A stretch of 64,000 bases of DNA, taken from Halobacterium salinarum DSM 3754 (GTDB taxonomy: Archaea; Halobacteriota; Halobacteria; Halobacteriales; Halobacteriaceae). The stretch covers positions 372,001 to 436,000 of the forward strand of contig NZ_VRYN01000002.1 in NCBI RefSeq assembly GCF_008124605.1, read 5' to 3'. Shown here one piece after another: positions 49,406 through 58,832 of the stretch. The notes beneath the pieces are model-generated. The model did not search any database and was not told where the DNA came from. It saw nothing but the letters and a program-made list of their open reading frames with translations. The translations under genes and the position numbers were made by a program. Position 1 is the first letter of the stretch; every line of letters begins with the position of its first letter.

Positions 49406-51838
49406 ATGCAGCGACGACGAGAATTCCTACAGGCAACGGGGGCAGCACTCGCCGCAGTCGGACTCGCCGGCTGCAGCGACTCGGGAGGCACGACCGACGG
49501 CGACGCGACGACGGCGGCCGACGCCGGCAGCGGTGACGACGGAGGCGACGACGTCGGCGTCGACGCCGCCGTGGCCGCCCAGTGGAACGTCTACCGTGCG
49601 CGCCTCGCGGACGCCGCCGCGCTGGGCGCACACGGCGCGTCCGACGTGGGCGCACAGCTCGCCGCCACCACGTTCGAACAGGACTTCGAGAACGCCGGCG
49701 GCGAACACGGTGCCCACGAGACCCTCGAAACGACCAGCGAGAGCGCCTACGAGGGCTTCGAGCAGGCCGCGATCGGCGTCCGGGACGCGCTCAGGGAGGG
49801 TGACAGCGCCAGTGCGATCGAGCAGGCCGAATCCGCCGCCGCGAACCTGCGGGACGCCCAACAGCGCCTCGTCGGGGAGACCGCGATGCACGCCCTGGAC
49901 GCGCTGGCGTTCGCCGACCACGCCGCGACCGCGCGCGCGCTCGCCGCCGCCGGTCAGGCCGACGCCGCCGCGGTCGCCGCCAACACCGCCCTCTCGGCGT
50001 TCGAAACCGCGCCCGCCCACGAGGCCATGGAGTCCGCAGCCACGGACGCCTACGAGTCCTTCGAGAGCGGGCTCGGGGACACCCTGTCGGCCGGACAGCG
50101 CGGCAACGCCGACGACGCGAACTCCGCCGCCGCCACTGCCGTGTCGGCGGCCGTCGACGGTGCGTACGCGATCGCCGACACCACCGGCACCGAAGCGGGC
50201 CACATCGCTAGCCTCCAGTCCCGCGCGTACGACGCCGCCGCGCTCAACGCGATGGGTGGCCCGTCGTCGGACTTCGGGCACGCCGCCGTGCTGTCGGCGT
50301 ACCGGGCGCGCGCCCAGGACGCCGCGTGGGTCGCCGACGCCGGCGCGTCGGACGCGGCCGCATCGATGGCGATCAGCGTGCTCGAAGACTTCGAAGGCGC
50401 GGCCGCCCACGAACCCCTCGAAGAGACCGACCACGACGCCTACGAGGGCTTCGAGGGCGGCGTGGAAGCGCTCCAGGAAGCGATCACCGCCGGCAGCGGC
50501 GTTTCGGATGCGCTCTCGCAGGTCGACACCAACCTGGTCGCCGGCATCAAGGCGCTGACCACGGACACCGAAGCGGTCATCCTGGAGACCGGGTTCCTCC
50601 GCGCGCTGCTCGGCGACGCCCGCGAGCAGTACCATCGCGGCAACGCCGAGCGCGCCGCCGCGAGCGTCGAAGCCATGTTCAAGCGCTTCGAGCGCGACGA
50701 GCTGGGCGCACACGAGACCCTCGAATCCACCAGCGAATCCCTCTACGAGACGTTCGAGGACGAACACGTGGGCGCGCTGCCGGCGGCGATGCGGAACGGC
50801 AACGACGATGCAGTGACGACGCACCTCGACGGCGCGCGATCCGCGCTCGCGGAGTTCGCGGCGCAGATCGCGCCGACCGCGCGGGTCGCGGGCGGCGAAT
50901 CGGTCACCATCACCGCCCGCGCGTTCGACGCCGCCGGCGTGGCGGCGCTGGACGACCGGACGCGCGCGGCGACGGTCGCCGACGACGCGATGGCCTACTT
51001 CGAGGGCGGCGCGGGCGGGTTCCACGAGGCCGTCGAAGCCAGCAACGAGGAAACCTACCACGCCTTCGAGGAGGCGCTGGTTGGCGTGTCCTCGACGGCG
51101 AGCGACGGCGGGAGCGTGTTCGACGCCGCGACCGGCTTCGGCGCGCAGTCCAGGACCGCGGTCTACGACGTGATCGGGAACGCGGGCGGCGACCTCACGG
51201 CGGCGGCGGCGGCCGTGGCTCGGGGCGCGCTCCGTGACTTCGAGGGGGCGCGCGCACACGAACCGCTGGAGGAGGCCGACCACGACGCCTACGAGGCGTT
51301 CGAGTCGTCGTTCGAGACGTACGCCAGCGGCCTGGAGTCCGGGACCGGCGACGTCTCCGTGGTGCGGCGGGCGTCCCTGCGGGCGCAGTTCGCGGTGGCG
51401 GGCGACGCCAGCGCGGCCCCGGTCGGCGACGCCGCATCCAGTGGTGAGGGCGACTCCCAGCCCGAGCTGAGCGGCGGGCCGAACGTCGTCTCCGGCGTCC
51501 CCGATGACGCCGACCACGTGATCGACATGAACGCGGTCGCGTACGATCCCGCGGAGCTCACCGTGTCCGCCGGGGACACCGTCGCGTGGACACACGCCGA
51601 CGGCGAGGCGCACTCAGTCACGGCCTACGAGGACGACATCCCTGCGGACGCAACGTACTGGGCGTCCGGCGGCTTCGACAGCCAGGACGCGGCCAAGACC
51701 GGCTGGGCGAACGGCAAGGGCGCGGTCACCGAGGGCGAATCGTACGTCCACACGTTCGAAACCACCGGCGAGCACGAGTACTACTGCATCCCCCACAAGA
51801 ACCTCGGGATGGAAGGCACGATCGTCGTCGAGGAGTGA
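49406..51838 (+). CDS. Halocyanin-like cupredoxin lipoprotein with six HExxE repeats
   Basis: The 810-residue exported lipoprotein has a Tat-type signal with lipobox (RREFLQ at residues 4-9, LAGC with Cys23) and an acidic linker to about residue 53. Six repeats follow, starting near residues 94, 199, 329, 428, 532 and 612, each containing H-E-x2-E-x6-Y-x2-F-E. The C-terminal cupredoxin domain (about 705-810) has type I copper ligands His736, Cys794, His797 and Met802. The repeat region resembles haloarchaeal DUF5059. The His/Glu repeats suggest metal binding outside the cell; the EfeO iron-uptake protein also combines a cupredoxin with a metal-binding helical domain. The promoter has two metal-box-like palindromes. 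Confidence 0.88.
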   Translation: MQRRREFLQATGAALAAVGLAGCSDSGGTTDGDATTAADAGSGDDGGDDVGVDAAVAAQWNVYRARLADAAALGAHGASDVGAQLAATTFEQDFENAGGEHGAHETLETTSESAYEGFEQAAIGVRDALREGDSASAIEQAESAAANLRDAQQRLVGETAMHALDALAFADHAATARALAAAGQADAAAVAANTALSAFETAPAHEAMESAATDAYESFESGLGDTLSAGQRGNADDANSAAATAVSAAVDGAYAIADTTGTEAGHIASLQSRAYDAAALNAMGGPSSDFGHAAVLSAYRARAQDAAWVADAGASDAAASMAISVLEDFEGAAAHEPLEETDHDAYEGFEGGVEALQEAITAGSGVSDALSQVDTNLVAGIKALTTDTEAVILETGFLRALLGDAREQYHRGNAERAAASVEAMFKRFERDELGAHETLESTSESLYETFEDEHVGALPAAMRNGNDDAVTTHLDGARSALAEFAAQIAPTARVAGGESVTITARAFDAAGVAALDDRTRAATVADDAMAYFEGGAGGFHEAVEASNEETYHAFEEALVGVSSTASDGGSVFDAATGFGAQSRTAVYDVIGNAGGDLTAAAAAVARGALRDFEGARAHEPLEEADHDAYEAFESSFETYASGLESGTGDVSVVRRASLRAQFAVAGDASAAPVGDAASSGEGDSQPELSGGPNVVSGVPDDADHVIDMNAVAYDPAELTVSAGDTVAWTHADGEAHSVTAYEDDIPADATYWASGGFDSQDAAKTGWANGKGAVTEGESYVHTFETTGEHEYYCIPHKNLGMEGTIVVEE

Positions 51839-51840
51839 CA

Positions 51841-52605
51841 ATGGTTGGAACCGACCTCGCTACCATCCGCGACCGGCTGGAAGGCCTCGCGGAGTCGGAC
51901 GGCAGATTCGTCGTTGCGTGTGCGCGGACCGGCGAGCAACCGTTCCCCGTGGCGGGGCTTCGGTTCGCCGACCGCGACACGGCAGCCGACGCGCTCTCGC
52001 TGGCGACCGCGTACCGGGAGACGCTGGCGCGATACGACCCCTGGGCCCCCCAATACGACCTGGTCGTCCACGGCGCGCCCGTGCCGTCGCCGACCGACGG
52101 CCCGGACCGCTCGGACATCTGCCACGACATCGTCGGCGCGGTGTTCGAGGCGCTGTCAGCGGCCGACCGCGACGCCGCCGAGCGCGCCGTGCTCGACGGG
52201 TATTTCGCCGCCGCGGAGGCGACCACCGACGTCGACGATCTCTCGATGGTGTTGTTGTCCTGTGCCGCCGACGCCCTGGACGAACACCTCGCGCCGGCGG
52301 CCCAGGAGGCGATCCTCAGCGACGCCGCCGACCGCGTCGACTTCGTGACCACCGACGCCACGCCGGGCGAAGCGCTTGCGACCGTCGCCGCCGCGGACCT
52401 CGCCAGCAGCATCACGTGCACCGACGGCGGGTGGCGGTTCGCCGCCGAATCCACGGGTGACCGCGGCGCAGTGACCCTTCCGGTTGCGGTTGCGCTGCTC
52501 GCCACCCACGCCGTCGACGCGCCCGCGTTCGCGCCGATCGGCGACCGCATCGACGTGCAGCCGTCCGGCGGTCCGGCGGGGCTCGCGACGGCGGCCTCAG
52601 AGTAG
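51841..52605 (+). CDS. Conserved haloarchaeal protein (DUF7551/DUF7552-like) next to the cupredoxin lipoprotein
   Basis: The 254-residue protein starts 2 nt after the lipoprotein stop, in the same transcript. The first 80 residues (GTDLATIRDRLEGLAESDGR, VACARTGEQPFPVAGLRF, AYRETLARYDPWAPQYDLVVHG) form one domain. The rest (DICHDIVGAVFEALSAADRDAAERAVLDGYF..., LSMVLLSCAADALDEHLAP) is helical, with several Cys residues. It has no signal peptide, so it is cytoplasmic. Family names are from memory. Function unknown; the tight coupling suggests it serves the lipoprotein system. Its 3' end overlaps thiR by 9 nt. Confidence 0.78.
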   Translation: MVGTDLATIRDRLEGLAESDGRFVVACARTGEQPFPVAGLRFADRDTAADALSLATAYRETLARYDPWAPQYDLVVHGAPVPSPTDGPDRSDICHDIVGAVFEALSAADRDAAERAVLDGYFAAAEATTDVDDLSMVLLSCAADALDEHLAPAAQEAILSDAADRVDFVTTDATPGEALATVAAADLASSITCTDGGWRFAAESTGDRGAVTLPVAVALLATHAVDAPAFAPIGDRIDVQPSGGPAGLATAASE

Positions 52606-53505
52606 GCCGCGGGCCATCCGCACCGCGTCCGGCGCGTTCTCCGCGAGCACGTAGACGATCGGTTCGACGCCGTAGCCACCGGTCTGATAGAGCACGTCCA
52701 CGGCGTCGGCGTCCCGGACCGCGTCCCGGATGTGGTGGTCGTCGGTCGTCGACTCTCCCTCCGGCTCGAACTCGACCACGGCGTAGCCTGCGTCCGCGAG
52801 CGCGGCGACCGTGTCCGCACTGTACGCGATGTTGAGCGCGGCGTGGGCGTCCACACCGGCGGCGCGCGCGTCCAACAACACCGTTGCGACGTACGCGCTC
52901 ACGCCGAACTCGGGCTCCGCTGGGATCTCGGTGCGTCCCATCACGTCCAGCACCCGACCCGGCACGCCGGCCACGTCCTCGACGGTGTCCGCCTCGGGCG
53001 TACACTCCACGAGGTTCGCGCCGACCGCCGGGATCTGGGTGGCGAAGCCGCTGGTGCGTTCGAGCATGCGCACCCCACGGCGCACCGACGACAACACGTG
53101 CTCGCGCACCCGCACCTCGCTGTCCGCGTCGTGAACGGTGAAATCGCCGTCGTAGTCGGCCAGCGCGGGGTTGGCGGCCTCGTGGCGCTCGGCCAGGATG
53201 TCGCTGCTCGTGGACAGCTCCCGCACGAGAACCTCGGCCTCCACGAGCGCCTGCACCTGGGAGACGTTGCCGGTTGCGAGCCCGCTGCCGGTGCGCTCGA
53301 CGAGTTCCTGGACGCGGTCGTCAGCGGCGATCTCGTCGTCGGTGGTCACGTCGCCGTGGGCGTATTTCGAGACCGCTGACTGGCTGACCCCGAGCAGTTC
53401 GGCGACCTCGTGTTGGGTGAGCCCGCGCTCCCGCAGGTCGGCCGCCAGCAGCGACCGGAACGTCGGCAGGAACTCCTCGACGACGACCTCCTCGATGAAC
53501 TTCAT
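52597..53505 (-). CDS. thiR: HTH-ThiN thiamine-responsive repressor
   Basis: The 302-residue protein joins an N-terminal HTH ([30 protein letters not shown], about residues 23-52) to a C-terminal ThiN domain ([78 protein letters not shown]). Haloarchaeal HTH-ThiN proteins repress thiamine genes when thiamine phosphate is bound (established for the family). The ATG overlaps the dcd stop by 4 nt (ATGA at 53502-53505), an unusual partner. Confidence 0.88.
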
Positions 53506-54089
53506 TGTGTCCCCCCGAACTCGCGGTCCCCCCGAATGCGGGAGGCCTGTGGGCCGTCCTGGTCCTGGTATTTCGACCCGCGCTCGTCGCCGTACGGCCG
53601 GTCGGCGGGGCTGGTGAGTTCCGTGAACACGAGCTGGCTGATGCGCATCTCGGGGGTGAGTGCCACCGGCACCTTCCCGAGGTTCGAGAGTTCAAGCGTC
53701 ACCCGCCCGTTGAACCCGGGGTCGATGAAACCGGCCGTGGCGTGGACCACCACGGCGAGGCGGCCCAGCGAGGACCGCCCCTCGACCTGCGCAACCAGGT
53801 CCCGGGGCACCTCCACGCGCTCTTTGGTGGTGCCGAGCACGAAATCCCCGGGGTGGAGGATGAACTCGTCGCCGTCCTCGACGACGGTCTCGGTGACGTA
53901 CTCATCGACTTCGTCCTCGCGGTTCGGATGGATACAGGGGACGTTGGCGCGCTCGAACTCCAGGAACCGCCGGCCAAGACGGACGTCGACGCTCGCCGGC
54001 TGCACCTGGAGGTCGACGTCCTCCAGGGGCTCGATGGCGAGGTCACCGTCCGCCAGGCGTGCGAGAATGTCCTGGTCGGAGAGTATCAT
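53502..54089 (-). CDS. dcd: dCTP deaminase
   Basis: It deaminates dCTP to dUTP for thymidylate synthesis. The 195-residue protein has [58 protein letters not shown], the trimer motif [36 protein letters not shown] and [12 protein letters not shown]. The catalytic Glu in [16 protein letters not shown] is present. A CCTTTAGG box lies 30 nt upstream of the ATG. The 3' end is coupled to thiR (ATGA). Confidence 0.96.
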
Positions 54090-54122
54090 ACCCGAACAGT
54101 GTGCTCGGGATGCCTAAAGGTT

Positions 54123-54737
54123 TCAGAACAGGGTCAACAGCCAGCTGCCGTAGGCGATCACGCCGCCCGCCAGCCACGGTGCTTCCGAGTCGTCGTCGAA
54201 GGCCACCGCGAGACCGTGGGCGTAGAGGTACGTCTGCCAGCCCGCCACCGCGAACGAGATCGCGGTCCGGACGGCGCTGGTCTGCTGGAGGGTCGCCTGG
54301 AACTGTTCGAGGAACAGCTCCGGCGAGGACACGGTTGCGCCGTCGACGGCGACCGCGAGCGCCACGAACAGTGCCAGTCCGGTCAGCGCTGTCGGCGCGG
54401 TCCCCCACCCCACGATCGCAAACGTCTCCGTGAACCGGCCGTCGTGGCCGATGATGGCGCGCGCGAACACGTGGAGGACGCCCGCGATCAGCACCCACCC
54501 CACGGCCATCGCCAACACGAGGCCGACGATGGACGCCCCGACGAGGGGCCAGATGGTGCTGGCGGCGTCGGCTCCGCCGGCGGCGGCGAGTTTGTTCGAG
54601 AGCAGGACGCCGAAGCCGATGAGCACGAGCGCGAGCGAGAGCGCCGCGACGCCGGCGACGACGGCCGCCGGCCGCAGGTCGAAGCCGTGCTGGTCGAAAT
54701 ACTCGCGGGGGTGGAGGAAGGGCGTGCGGGGAGCCAT
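54123..54737 (-). CDS. Yip1-domain membrane protein
   Basis: The 204-residue protein has a short soluble start ([21 protein letters not shown]) and five membrane helices (about 24-46, 62-92, 118-133, 158-176, 187-204). FYFDQHG-type starts and a helix pattern with [53 protein letters not shown] are typical of Yip1-family proteins in haloarchaea. The role is unknown; family members relate to membrane trafficking in eukaryotes. It ends 33 nt before dcd on the same strand. Confidence 0.8.
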   Translation of the reverse strand: MAPRTPFLHPREYFDQHGFDLRPAAVVAGVAALSLALVLIGFGVLLSNKLAAAGGADAASTIWPLVGASIVGLVLAMAVGWVLIAGVLHVFARAIIGHDGRFTETFAIVGWGTAPTALTGLALFVALAVAVDGATVSSPELFLEQFQATLQQTSAVRTAISFAVAGWQTYLYAHGLAVAFDDDSEAPWLAGGVIAYGSWLLTLF

Positions 54738-54820
54738 GCCGAATGCTGCAGGGTGGACCGACGTAGTGGTTTCGGCCGCGAGTAGCCAGGGCTATGCCGG
54801 AGCCGGCCGTCCGTCCGGCC

Positions 54821-55159
54821 ATGAAACAGGTCATCGCCGCCCGCACGGACATCGGAATGGGGCAGGGAAAGCTCGCCGCGCAGGTCGCCCACGCCTCGCT
54901 GAACGCCTACGAGTACACCGACGATCGCGCCGTCCGCCGGTGGAAAGACGAGGGGCAGACGAAAGTCGTGGTGAAAGTCGGCAGCGAGCGCGAGCTCTAC
55001 GAGCGCTCCGAGGAAGCCAAACGCGCCGGGCTGCCCACGGGGCTCATCTCGGACGCCGGCCGCACCCAACTGGAGCCGGGGACGCCGACGGCGCTCGCCA
55101 TCGGGCCCGCGCCCGACGCCGACGTCGACCAGATCACGGGCGACCTCTCGCTGTTCTGA
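54821..55159 (+). CDS. pth2: Peptidyl-tRNA hydrolase 2
   Basis: It releases peptides from stalled peptidyl-tRNA. The 112-residue protein matches archaeal Pth2: [95 protein letters not shown]. The ATG at 54821 is chosen from homologues; an in-frame ATG at 54794 adds nine atypical residues. The stop overlaps the truD start by 1 nt (TGATG at 55157-55161), so translation is coupled. Confidence 0.95.
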   Translation: MKQVIAARTDIGMGQGKLAAQVAHASLNAYEYTDDRAVRRWKDEGQTKVVVKVGSERELYERSEEAKRAGLPTGLISDAGRTQLEPGTPTALAIGPAPDADVDQITGDLSLF

Positions 55160-56463
55160 TGCGCGAGGCACACCCCATCGAGCGCGCCGTCGGGATGGCG
55201 TACTACGCGAGCGACAGCGACGGCACTGGCGGCCGGCTGCGGGACTCCCCGGCGGACTTCCGCGTGCGCGAACTCGAAGCGTTCGACACCCAGCCGGCGG
55301 ACGCGCCGACCGGCGACTACCCGTGGCTCGTGGTGCGTGCGACCCTCCACGAGTGGGACACCAACGACTTCGCCCGCGAACTCGCCAACACCGTCGGGAT
55401 GAGCCGCGAGCGCGTGCGGTGGGCGGGCACCAAGGACCGCCACGCGGTCACCACTCAGCTGTTCGCCGTCCGCGATCTGGACGCCGCCCAGGTGCCGGAG
55501 ATCCGGAACGCCGACATCGAGGTCGTCGGGCGGGCGGGCCGCGGCCTGGAGTTCGGGGATCTCGCCGGCAACGCCTTCGAGATCGTGGTGCGGGACCCCG
55601 ACGCCCCCGAGCGGGCCGCCGCCGTCGCCGACGAGTTGGCGGCGTTCGGCGGCGGAACCGTCGGCACGCCCAACTACTTCGGCCAACAGCGCTTCGGGAG
55701 CAAGCGCCCGGTCACCCACGAGGTCGGGCTCGCCATCCTGCGCGACGACTGGGAGGCGGCCGCCATGGCGTACCTGGGCGCGCCCACCGAGCACGAACCC
55801 GCGGACTCCCAGCGCGCCCGCGAGTACGTCGCGGAAACGCGGGACTGGACGGGCGCGCTCGCGGAGTTCCCACAGCGCCTGCGCTACGAGCGCACCATGC
55901 TGCACGAGCTGGCCGACGGCGGGAGCTTCCGGGACGCCGTCGAGACGTTCCCGTCGAACCTCCAGCAGCTGTTCGTGCACGCCGCCCAGTCGTACGTCTT
56001 CAACCGAATCGTCTCGGAGCGCATGGCGCGCGGGCTGCCGTTCGGCGAGCCGGTCGCGGGCGACGTGGTGTGGTTCGCGGACAGCGACGCCGACGCCGCC
56101 GTCGCCCAGCCCGACGCCGCACGCCAGCAGCGGGTCACCGACTCCCGGGTGGACGTGATGGCGCGGCACTGCGAGCGCGGCCGCGCGTTCGTCACCGCGC
56201 CGCTCGTCGGCACCGACACCGAGTTCGCGGACGGCGACCCCGGGGAGATCACTCGGGGCGTCCTCGACGACCTCGGCCTTTCGCGCGCGGATTTCGACCT
56301 GCCCGGCGAGTTCGACTCGGCGGGCAGTCGCCGCGCGATACTCCTCCGGCCGGATCTCACGGTCAGTCACGACCCGCTGGCCTTCGAGTTCGCGCTGCCC
56401 TCCGGCAGCTACGCCACGGTCGTCCTGCGGGAGTTCCTGAAACCCAGCCCGCTGGCCCTCTGA
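55159..56463 (+). CDS. truD: tRNA pseudouridine synthase D
   Basis: It converts uridine 13 of tRNA to pseudouridine. The 434-residue protein has [46 protein letters not shown] with the catalytic Asp in [38 protein letters not shown]-like region, the inserted domain ([24 protein letters not shown]), and [24 protein letters not shown], all typical of archaeal TruD. It begins at the stop of pth2. Both serve tRNA metabolism. Confidence 0.94.
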   Translation: MREAHPIERAVGMAYYASDSDGTGGRLRDSPADFRVRELEAFDTQPADAPTGDYPWLVVRATLHEWDTNDFARELANTVGMSRERVRWAGTKDRHAVTTQLFAVRDLDAAQVPEIRNADIEVVGRAGRGLEFGDLAGNAFEIVVRDPDAPERAAAVADELAAFGGGTVGTPNYFGQQRFGSKRPVTHEVGLAILRDDWEAAAMAYLGAPTEHEPADSQRAREYVAETRDWTGALAEFPQRLRYERTMLHELADGGSFRDAVETFPSNLQQLFVHAAQSYVFNRIVSERMARGLPFGEPVAGDVVWFADSDADAAVAQPDAARQQRVTDSRVDVMARHCERGRAFVTAPLVGTDTEFADGDPGEITRGVLDDLGLSRADFDLPGEFDSAGSRRAILLRPDLTVSHDPLAFEFALPSGSYATVVLREFLKPSPLAL

Positions 56464-56485
56464 GCGGGGTGGCTGAAACACCGGG

Positions 56486-56490
56486 TTTTT
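56486..56490 (+). promoter_or_regulatory. T-tract promoter box of the DUF2103 gene
   Basis: TTTTT begins 30 nt upstream of the ATG at 56516, after the truD stop. Confidence 0.45.
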
Positions 56491-56515
56491 GCGGTCGCGC
56501 CGCGTCCCATCGGGC

Positions 56516-57238
56516 ATGGACTGTTCGCGGTGTGGCACGCCACTGGATAAACCGGGCGACTACTGCCTGGTGTGCCGCACCGAGAACTGCGACGCGGTGG
56601 TGGCTGACTGCGGGCGCGACCGGGCGACGCTGACGTTTCTGACCGACGAGGACGTCGTCGGCCGCACCGACATCACGACCGTGCCCGAGGACGGCGACGA
56701 GACCGGCGTCATCGAGCTGCGGAACTTCGCCGGACGCATCGCGGACGAGATCCGCAGGAAGCGCCCGGAGGACGTCTTCGTCGCGGGCGCTCACGAGGTG
56801 ATCCGGGCGGTGCGCGCGGATCTCCACCACGACGTCTACCGTGTCGAGCCCGACGACCCCGTGGCGTCGGTGCTTGATCGCCGCGGTGACCGCGCCCTGG
56901 ACGTCGTCGAGAAGCCCGTCCGGGAGAAGATCGGTGGCCGCCACTCGACGCTCATCGGCGACCGCGACGGCCAGCAAGCCATCCGCACGATTGCGGGCCA
57001 CCCGAACGTCAAGAAGGTCATTCCCGGCCCCATCGACGCCGGCGGCTCGGGCTCCCGCACTGGCGTCCGCGCGAAGGTCACGCGCGCCGACACCAACGGC
57101 AACCTCCGGCTGCTCGTGCGGGACGGCTCAAGCGTCCAGGAGAACCGCGTGGTCACCACGGCGATGAGCCGCGACACCGGCGAGCGCGTTCGCACCGATC
57201 TCAACGACGCGCTCGAAGACGAATCACTCCGCGAGTGA
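56516..57238 (+). CDS. DUF2103-family zinc-ribbon protein
   Basis: The 240-residue protein starts with a zinc ribbon (CSRCGTPLDKPGDYCLVCRTENC) followed by a domain with conserved VGRTDITTVPEDGD, VIELRNFAGRIADEIRRKRPEDVFVAG, KIGGRHSTLIGDRDGQQAIRTIAGHPNVKKVIPGPIDAGGSG. This matches the archaeal COG4031/DUF2103 family. Nucleic acid binding is suggested by the basic glycine-rich patch. Function unknown. Confidence 0.82.
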   Translation: MDCSRCGTPLDKPGDYCLVCRTENCDAVVADCGRDRATLTFLTDEDVVGRTDITTVPEDGDETGVIELRNFAGRIADEIRRKRPEDVFVAGAHEVIRAVRADLHHDVYRVEPDDPVASVLDRRGDRALDVVEKPVREKIGGRHSTLIGDRDGQQAIRTIAGHPNVKKVIPGPIDAGGSGSRTGVRAKVTRADTNGNLRLLVRDGSSVQENRVVTTAMSRDTGERVRTDLNDALEDESLRE

Positions 57239-57265
57239 GGACGCGGCCGGGAGTGGCCACGGGCG

Positions 57266-57484
57266 CTACGCGAACGCTTCGCGGACGTTCCCGGGGAGGT
57301 CGGTCAGGTACGAGAGCACCGCCAGGATCGGCATGCCGACGGTCAGGACGGCAAGCCCGGGCAGGCCGATCGTGTCGATCGTCCACTCGACGGACACGAA
57401 CAAGGCGACGACGAAGAACGCGCCGACAGCCCACAACGCGATCGTGAGGAGGGAGCCGTAGACGCGAACGAAATCGGAGACCAT
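57266..57484 (-). CDS. Small membrane protein (72 aa)
   Basis: The protein has two membrane helices (about residues 9-32, [22 protein letters not shown], and 40-60, [21 protein letters not shown]), with an acidic end ([12 protein letters not shown]). No family is recognised. A GATTACATC box lies about 30 nt upstream of the ATG on the coding strand. It lies between truD/DUF2103 and the ribosomal cluster in the opposite direction. Confidence 0.7.
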   Translation of the reverse strand: MVSDFVRVYGSLLTIALWAVGAFFVVALFVSVEWTIDTIGLPGLAVLTVGMPILAVLSYLTDLPGNVREAFA

Positions 57485-57598
57485 GTCAAGTGCAGGTCAC
57501 GACGGCGTCGATGTAATCGTTTCGGTGGGGCAGGGGCGTTGTGTACTCCGAGCCGGTTTGGCGTGGTGCCACTGCGTTCGCCCACACAACTCGTAGCG

Positions 57599-57604
57599 TT
57601 TATG
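57599..57604 (+). promoter_or_regulatory. TTTATG TATA box of the rpl37Ae operon
   Basis: TTTATG in GTAGCGTTTATGTACG lies about 28-33 nt upstream of the ATG at 57632 and drives the operon rpl37Ae-rpoP-pcc1. Confidence 0.5.
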
Positions 57605-57631
57605 TACGCGACGGCGGTAGACGCTGGCACT

Positions 57632-57919
57632 ATGGCTAACCAGAGCTCCACCGGGAGCGCCGGCCGGTTCGGTGCGCGCTACGGGCGCGTCTCGCGCCGC
57701 CGCGTCTCCGACATCGAGGGCACGATGAACGAAGACCACGCCTGCCCGGACTGTGGGTCCGAGGCCGTCTCCCGCGAGGGGACCGGCATCTGGCAGTGCG
57801 GGAAATGCGGCTACAAGTACGCCGGCGGTGCCTACCAGCCCCAGACGCCCAGCGGCAAGACGGTCACGCGCTCGATCCGGACCGCCCTGGGTGAAACCGG
57901 CGACAGCAACAGCGAGTAA
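57632..57919 (+). CDS. rpl37ae: 50S ribosomal protein L37Ae (eL43)
   Basis: The 95-residue protein is a zinc-binding ribosomal protein: [63 protein letters not shown]. The zinc site is CPDCG and CGKC. The order rpl37Ae-rpoP-pcc1-pfdB-DUF3194 is conserved across archaea, tying translation, transcription, tRNA modification and protein folding. The ATG at 57632 fits the TTTATG box. Confidence 0.96.
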   Translation: MANQSSTGSAGRFGARYGRVSRRRVSDIEGTMNEDHACPDCGSEAVSREGTGIWQCGKCGYKYAGGAYQPQTPSGKTVTRSIRTALGETGDSNSE

Positions 57920-57927
57920 CAGTTCAG

Positions 57928-58062
57928 ATGTCGTATAAGTGTTCGCGGTGCAAGCGCGACGTCGAACTCGACGAATACGGCGGCGTGCGGTGCCCGTACT
58001 GCGGGCACCGTGTGCTGTTGAAAGAGCGCAGCCGGGACGTGAAGGAAGTCAGCGTCCAGTAA
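57928..58062 (+). CDS. rpoP: RNA polymerase subunit P (Rpo12)
   Basis: The 44-residue protein [20 protein letters not shown], then [23 protein letters not shown], has the zinc ribbon CSRC and CPYC of the archaeal Rpo12 subunit, which stabilises assembly of RNA polymerase. It starts 8 nt after the L37Ae stop. It is too short to show in many gene lists but the Cys pattern and the conserved position leave little doubt. Confidence 0.95.
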   Translation: MSYKCSRCKRDVELDEYGGVRCPYCGHRVLLKERSRDVKEVSVQ

Positions 58063-58067
58063 CCGAC

Positions 58068-58325
58068 GTGCCGTCGCACTCGACGGAGCTCGTTTTCCGG
58101 TACGATTCGACGGCGGTTGCGTCCATCGTCGCCAGCAGCGTCGCCGTGTCGGCGGGCGACATCGACGGCGAGCGCAGCCGGGCGACGGTCAGCCGCGACG
58201 GCGCGACGGTGACCGTGGTCGTCGACGCCACCGACCTGACGGCGCTGCGTGCCGGCCAGAACACGTGGCTGACGCTCGTCGAGGTGGCCGAACGAGCGGC
58301 CGCTCCGTCCGCGGCCGGACCCTGA
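58068..58325 (+). CDS. pcc1: KEOPS complex subunit Pcc1
   Basis: The 85-residue protein begins from GTG (PSHSTELVFRYDSTAVASIV) and has the two-strand plus two-helix Pcc1 pattern: VAVSAGDIDGERSRATVSRDGATVTVVVDATDLTALRAGQNTWLTLVEVAERA. Pcc1 is the dimer core of KEOPS, which makes t6A37 in tRNA with Kae1 and Bud32. It lies 5 nt after rpoP, in its usual archaeal place. The GTG is favoured because the frame is preceded by shadow sequence only. Confidence 0.88.
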   Translation: MPSHSTELVFRYDSTAVASIVASSVAVSAGDIDGERSRATVSRDGATVTVVVDATDLTALRAGQNTWLTLVEVAERAAAPSAAGP

Positions 58326-58418
58326 TTCGGGGCGTAGCGTGGGACGCACGAACCCCATCCGATCCGGCGGCTCGGGCTGTCACACCCCCAGGTCCGGTGT
58401 GCAACCACAAAGCGGGGG

Positions 58419-58423
58419 TTTTT
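58419..58423 (+). promoter_or_regulatory. T-tract promoter box of pfdB
   Basis: TTTTT begins 30 nt upstream of the pfdB ATG, so prefoldin has its own promoter within the ribosomal block. Confidence 0.45.
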
Positions 58424-58448
58424 CCGTTGGGCGCGCAACCGGATACGT

Positions 58449-58826
58449 ATGCAGGGTAACCTACCACCGGAAGCGCAGGAGAAACTCGAGCAGCTCCAGG
58501 ATCTGCAGGAGAAAGCGCAGAACGTCGCCACGCAGAAACAGCAGGCCGAACAGCAGCTGTCCGAGGCCGAAACGGCCCTGGACGCGCTCGGCGACATCGA
58601 GGAGTCGACCACGATGTACCGTGAGGTCGGCGAGTTGCTCGTGGAAACGGAGTACGACAACGCCCACGACGACCTCGACGAGAAGGTCAGCGACCTGGAA
58701 GTGCGCGTCGAAACCCTCCAGAAGCAGGAGGACCGCGTGCAGGAGCAGTTCGAGAGCCTCCAGGAGGAGCTGCAGGACATGCTCGGCGGTGCGGGCGGCG
58801 CGATGGGCGGCGGTCCGGGCGCGTAA
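58449..58826 (+). CDS. pfdB: Prefoldin subunit beta
   Basis: It is part of the hexameric prefoldin chaperone that delivers unfolded proteins to the thermosome. The 125-residue protein has a long helix ([20 protein letters not shown]), a beta hairpin region around [26 protein letters not shown], and a second long helix ([20 protein letters not shown]) with a Gly-rich end. The coiled-coil is obvious from heptads. It precedes the DUF3194 gene by 6 nt. Confidence 0.95.
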   Translation: MQGNLPPEAQEKLEQLQDLQEKAQNVATQKQQAEQQLSEAETALDALGDIEESTTMYREVGELLVETEYDNAHDDLDEKVSDLEVRVETLQKQEDRVQEQFESLQEELQDMLGGAGGAMGGGPGA

Positions 58827-58832
58827 CGACCG

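Noticed and set aside
49685-51310. DNA-level tandem repeats in the cupredoxin lipoprotein gene
   Set aside because: The repeats are visible in protein but the codons differ, so they are not recent DNA duplications or a repeat element.
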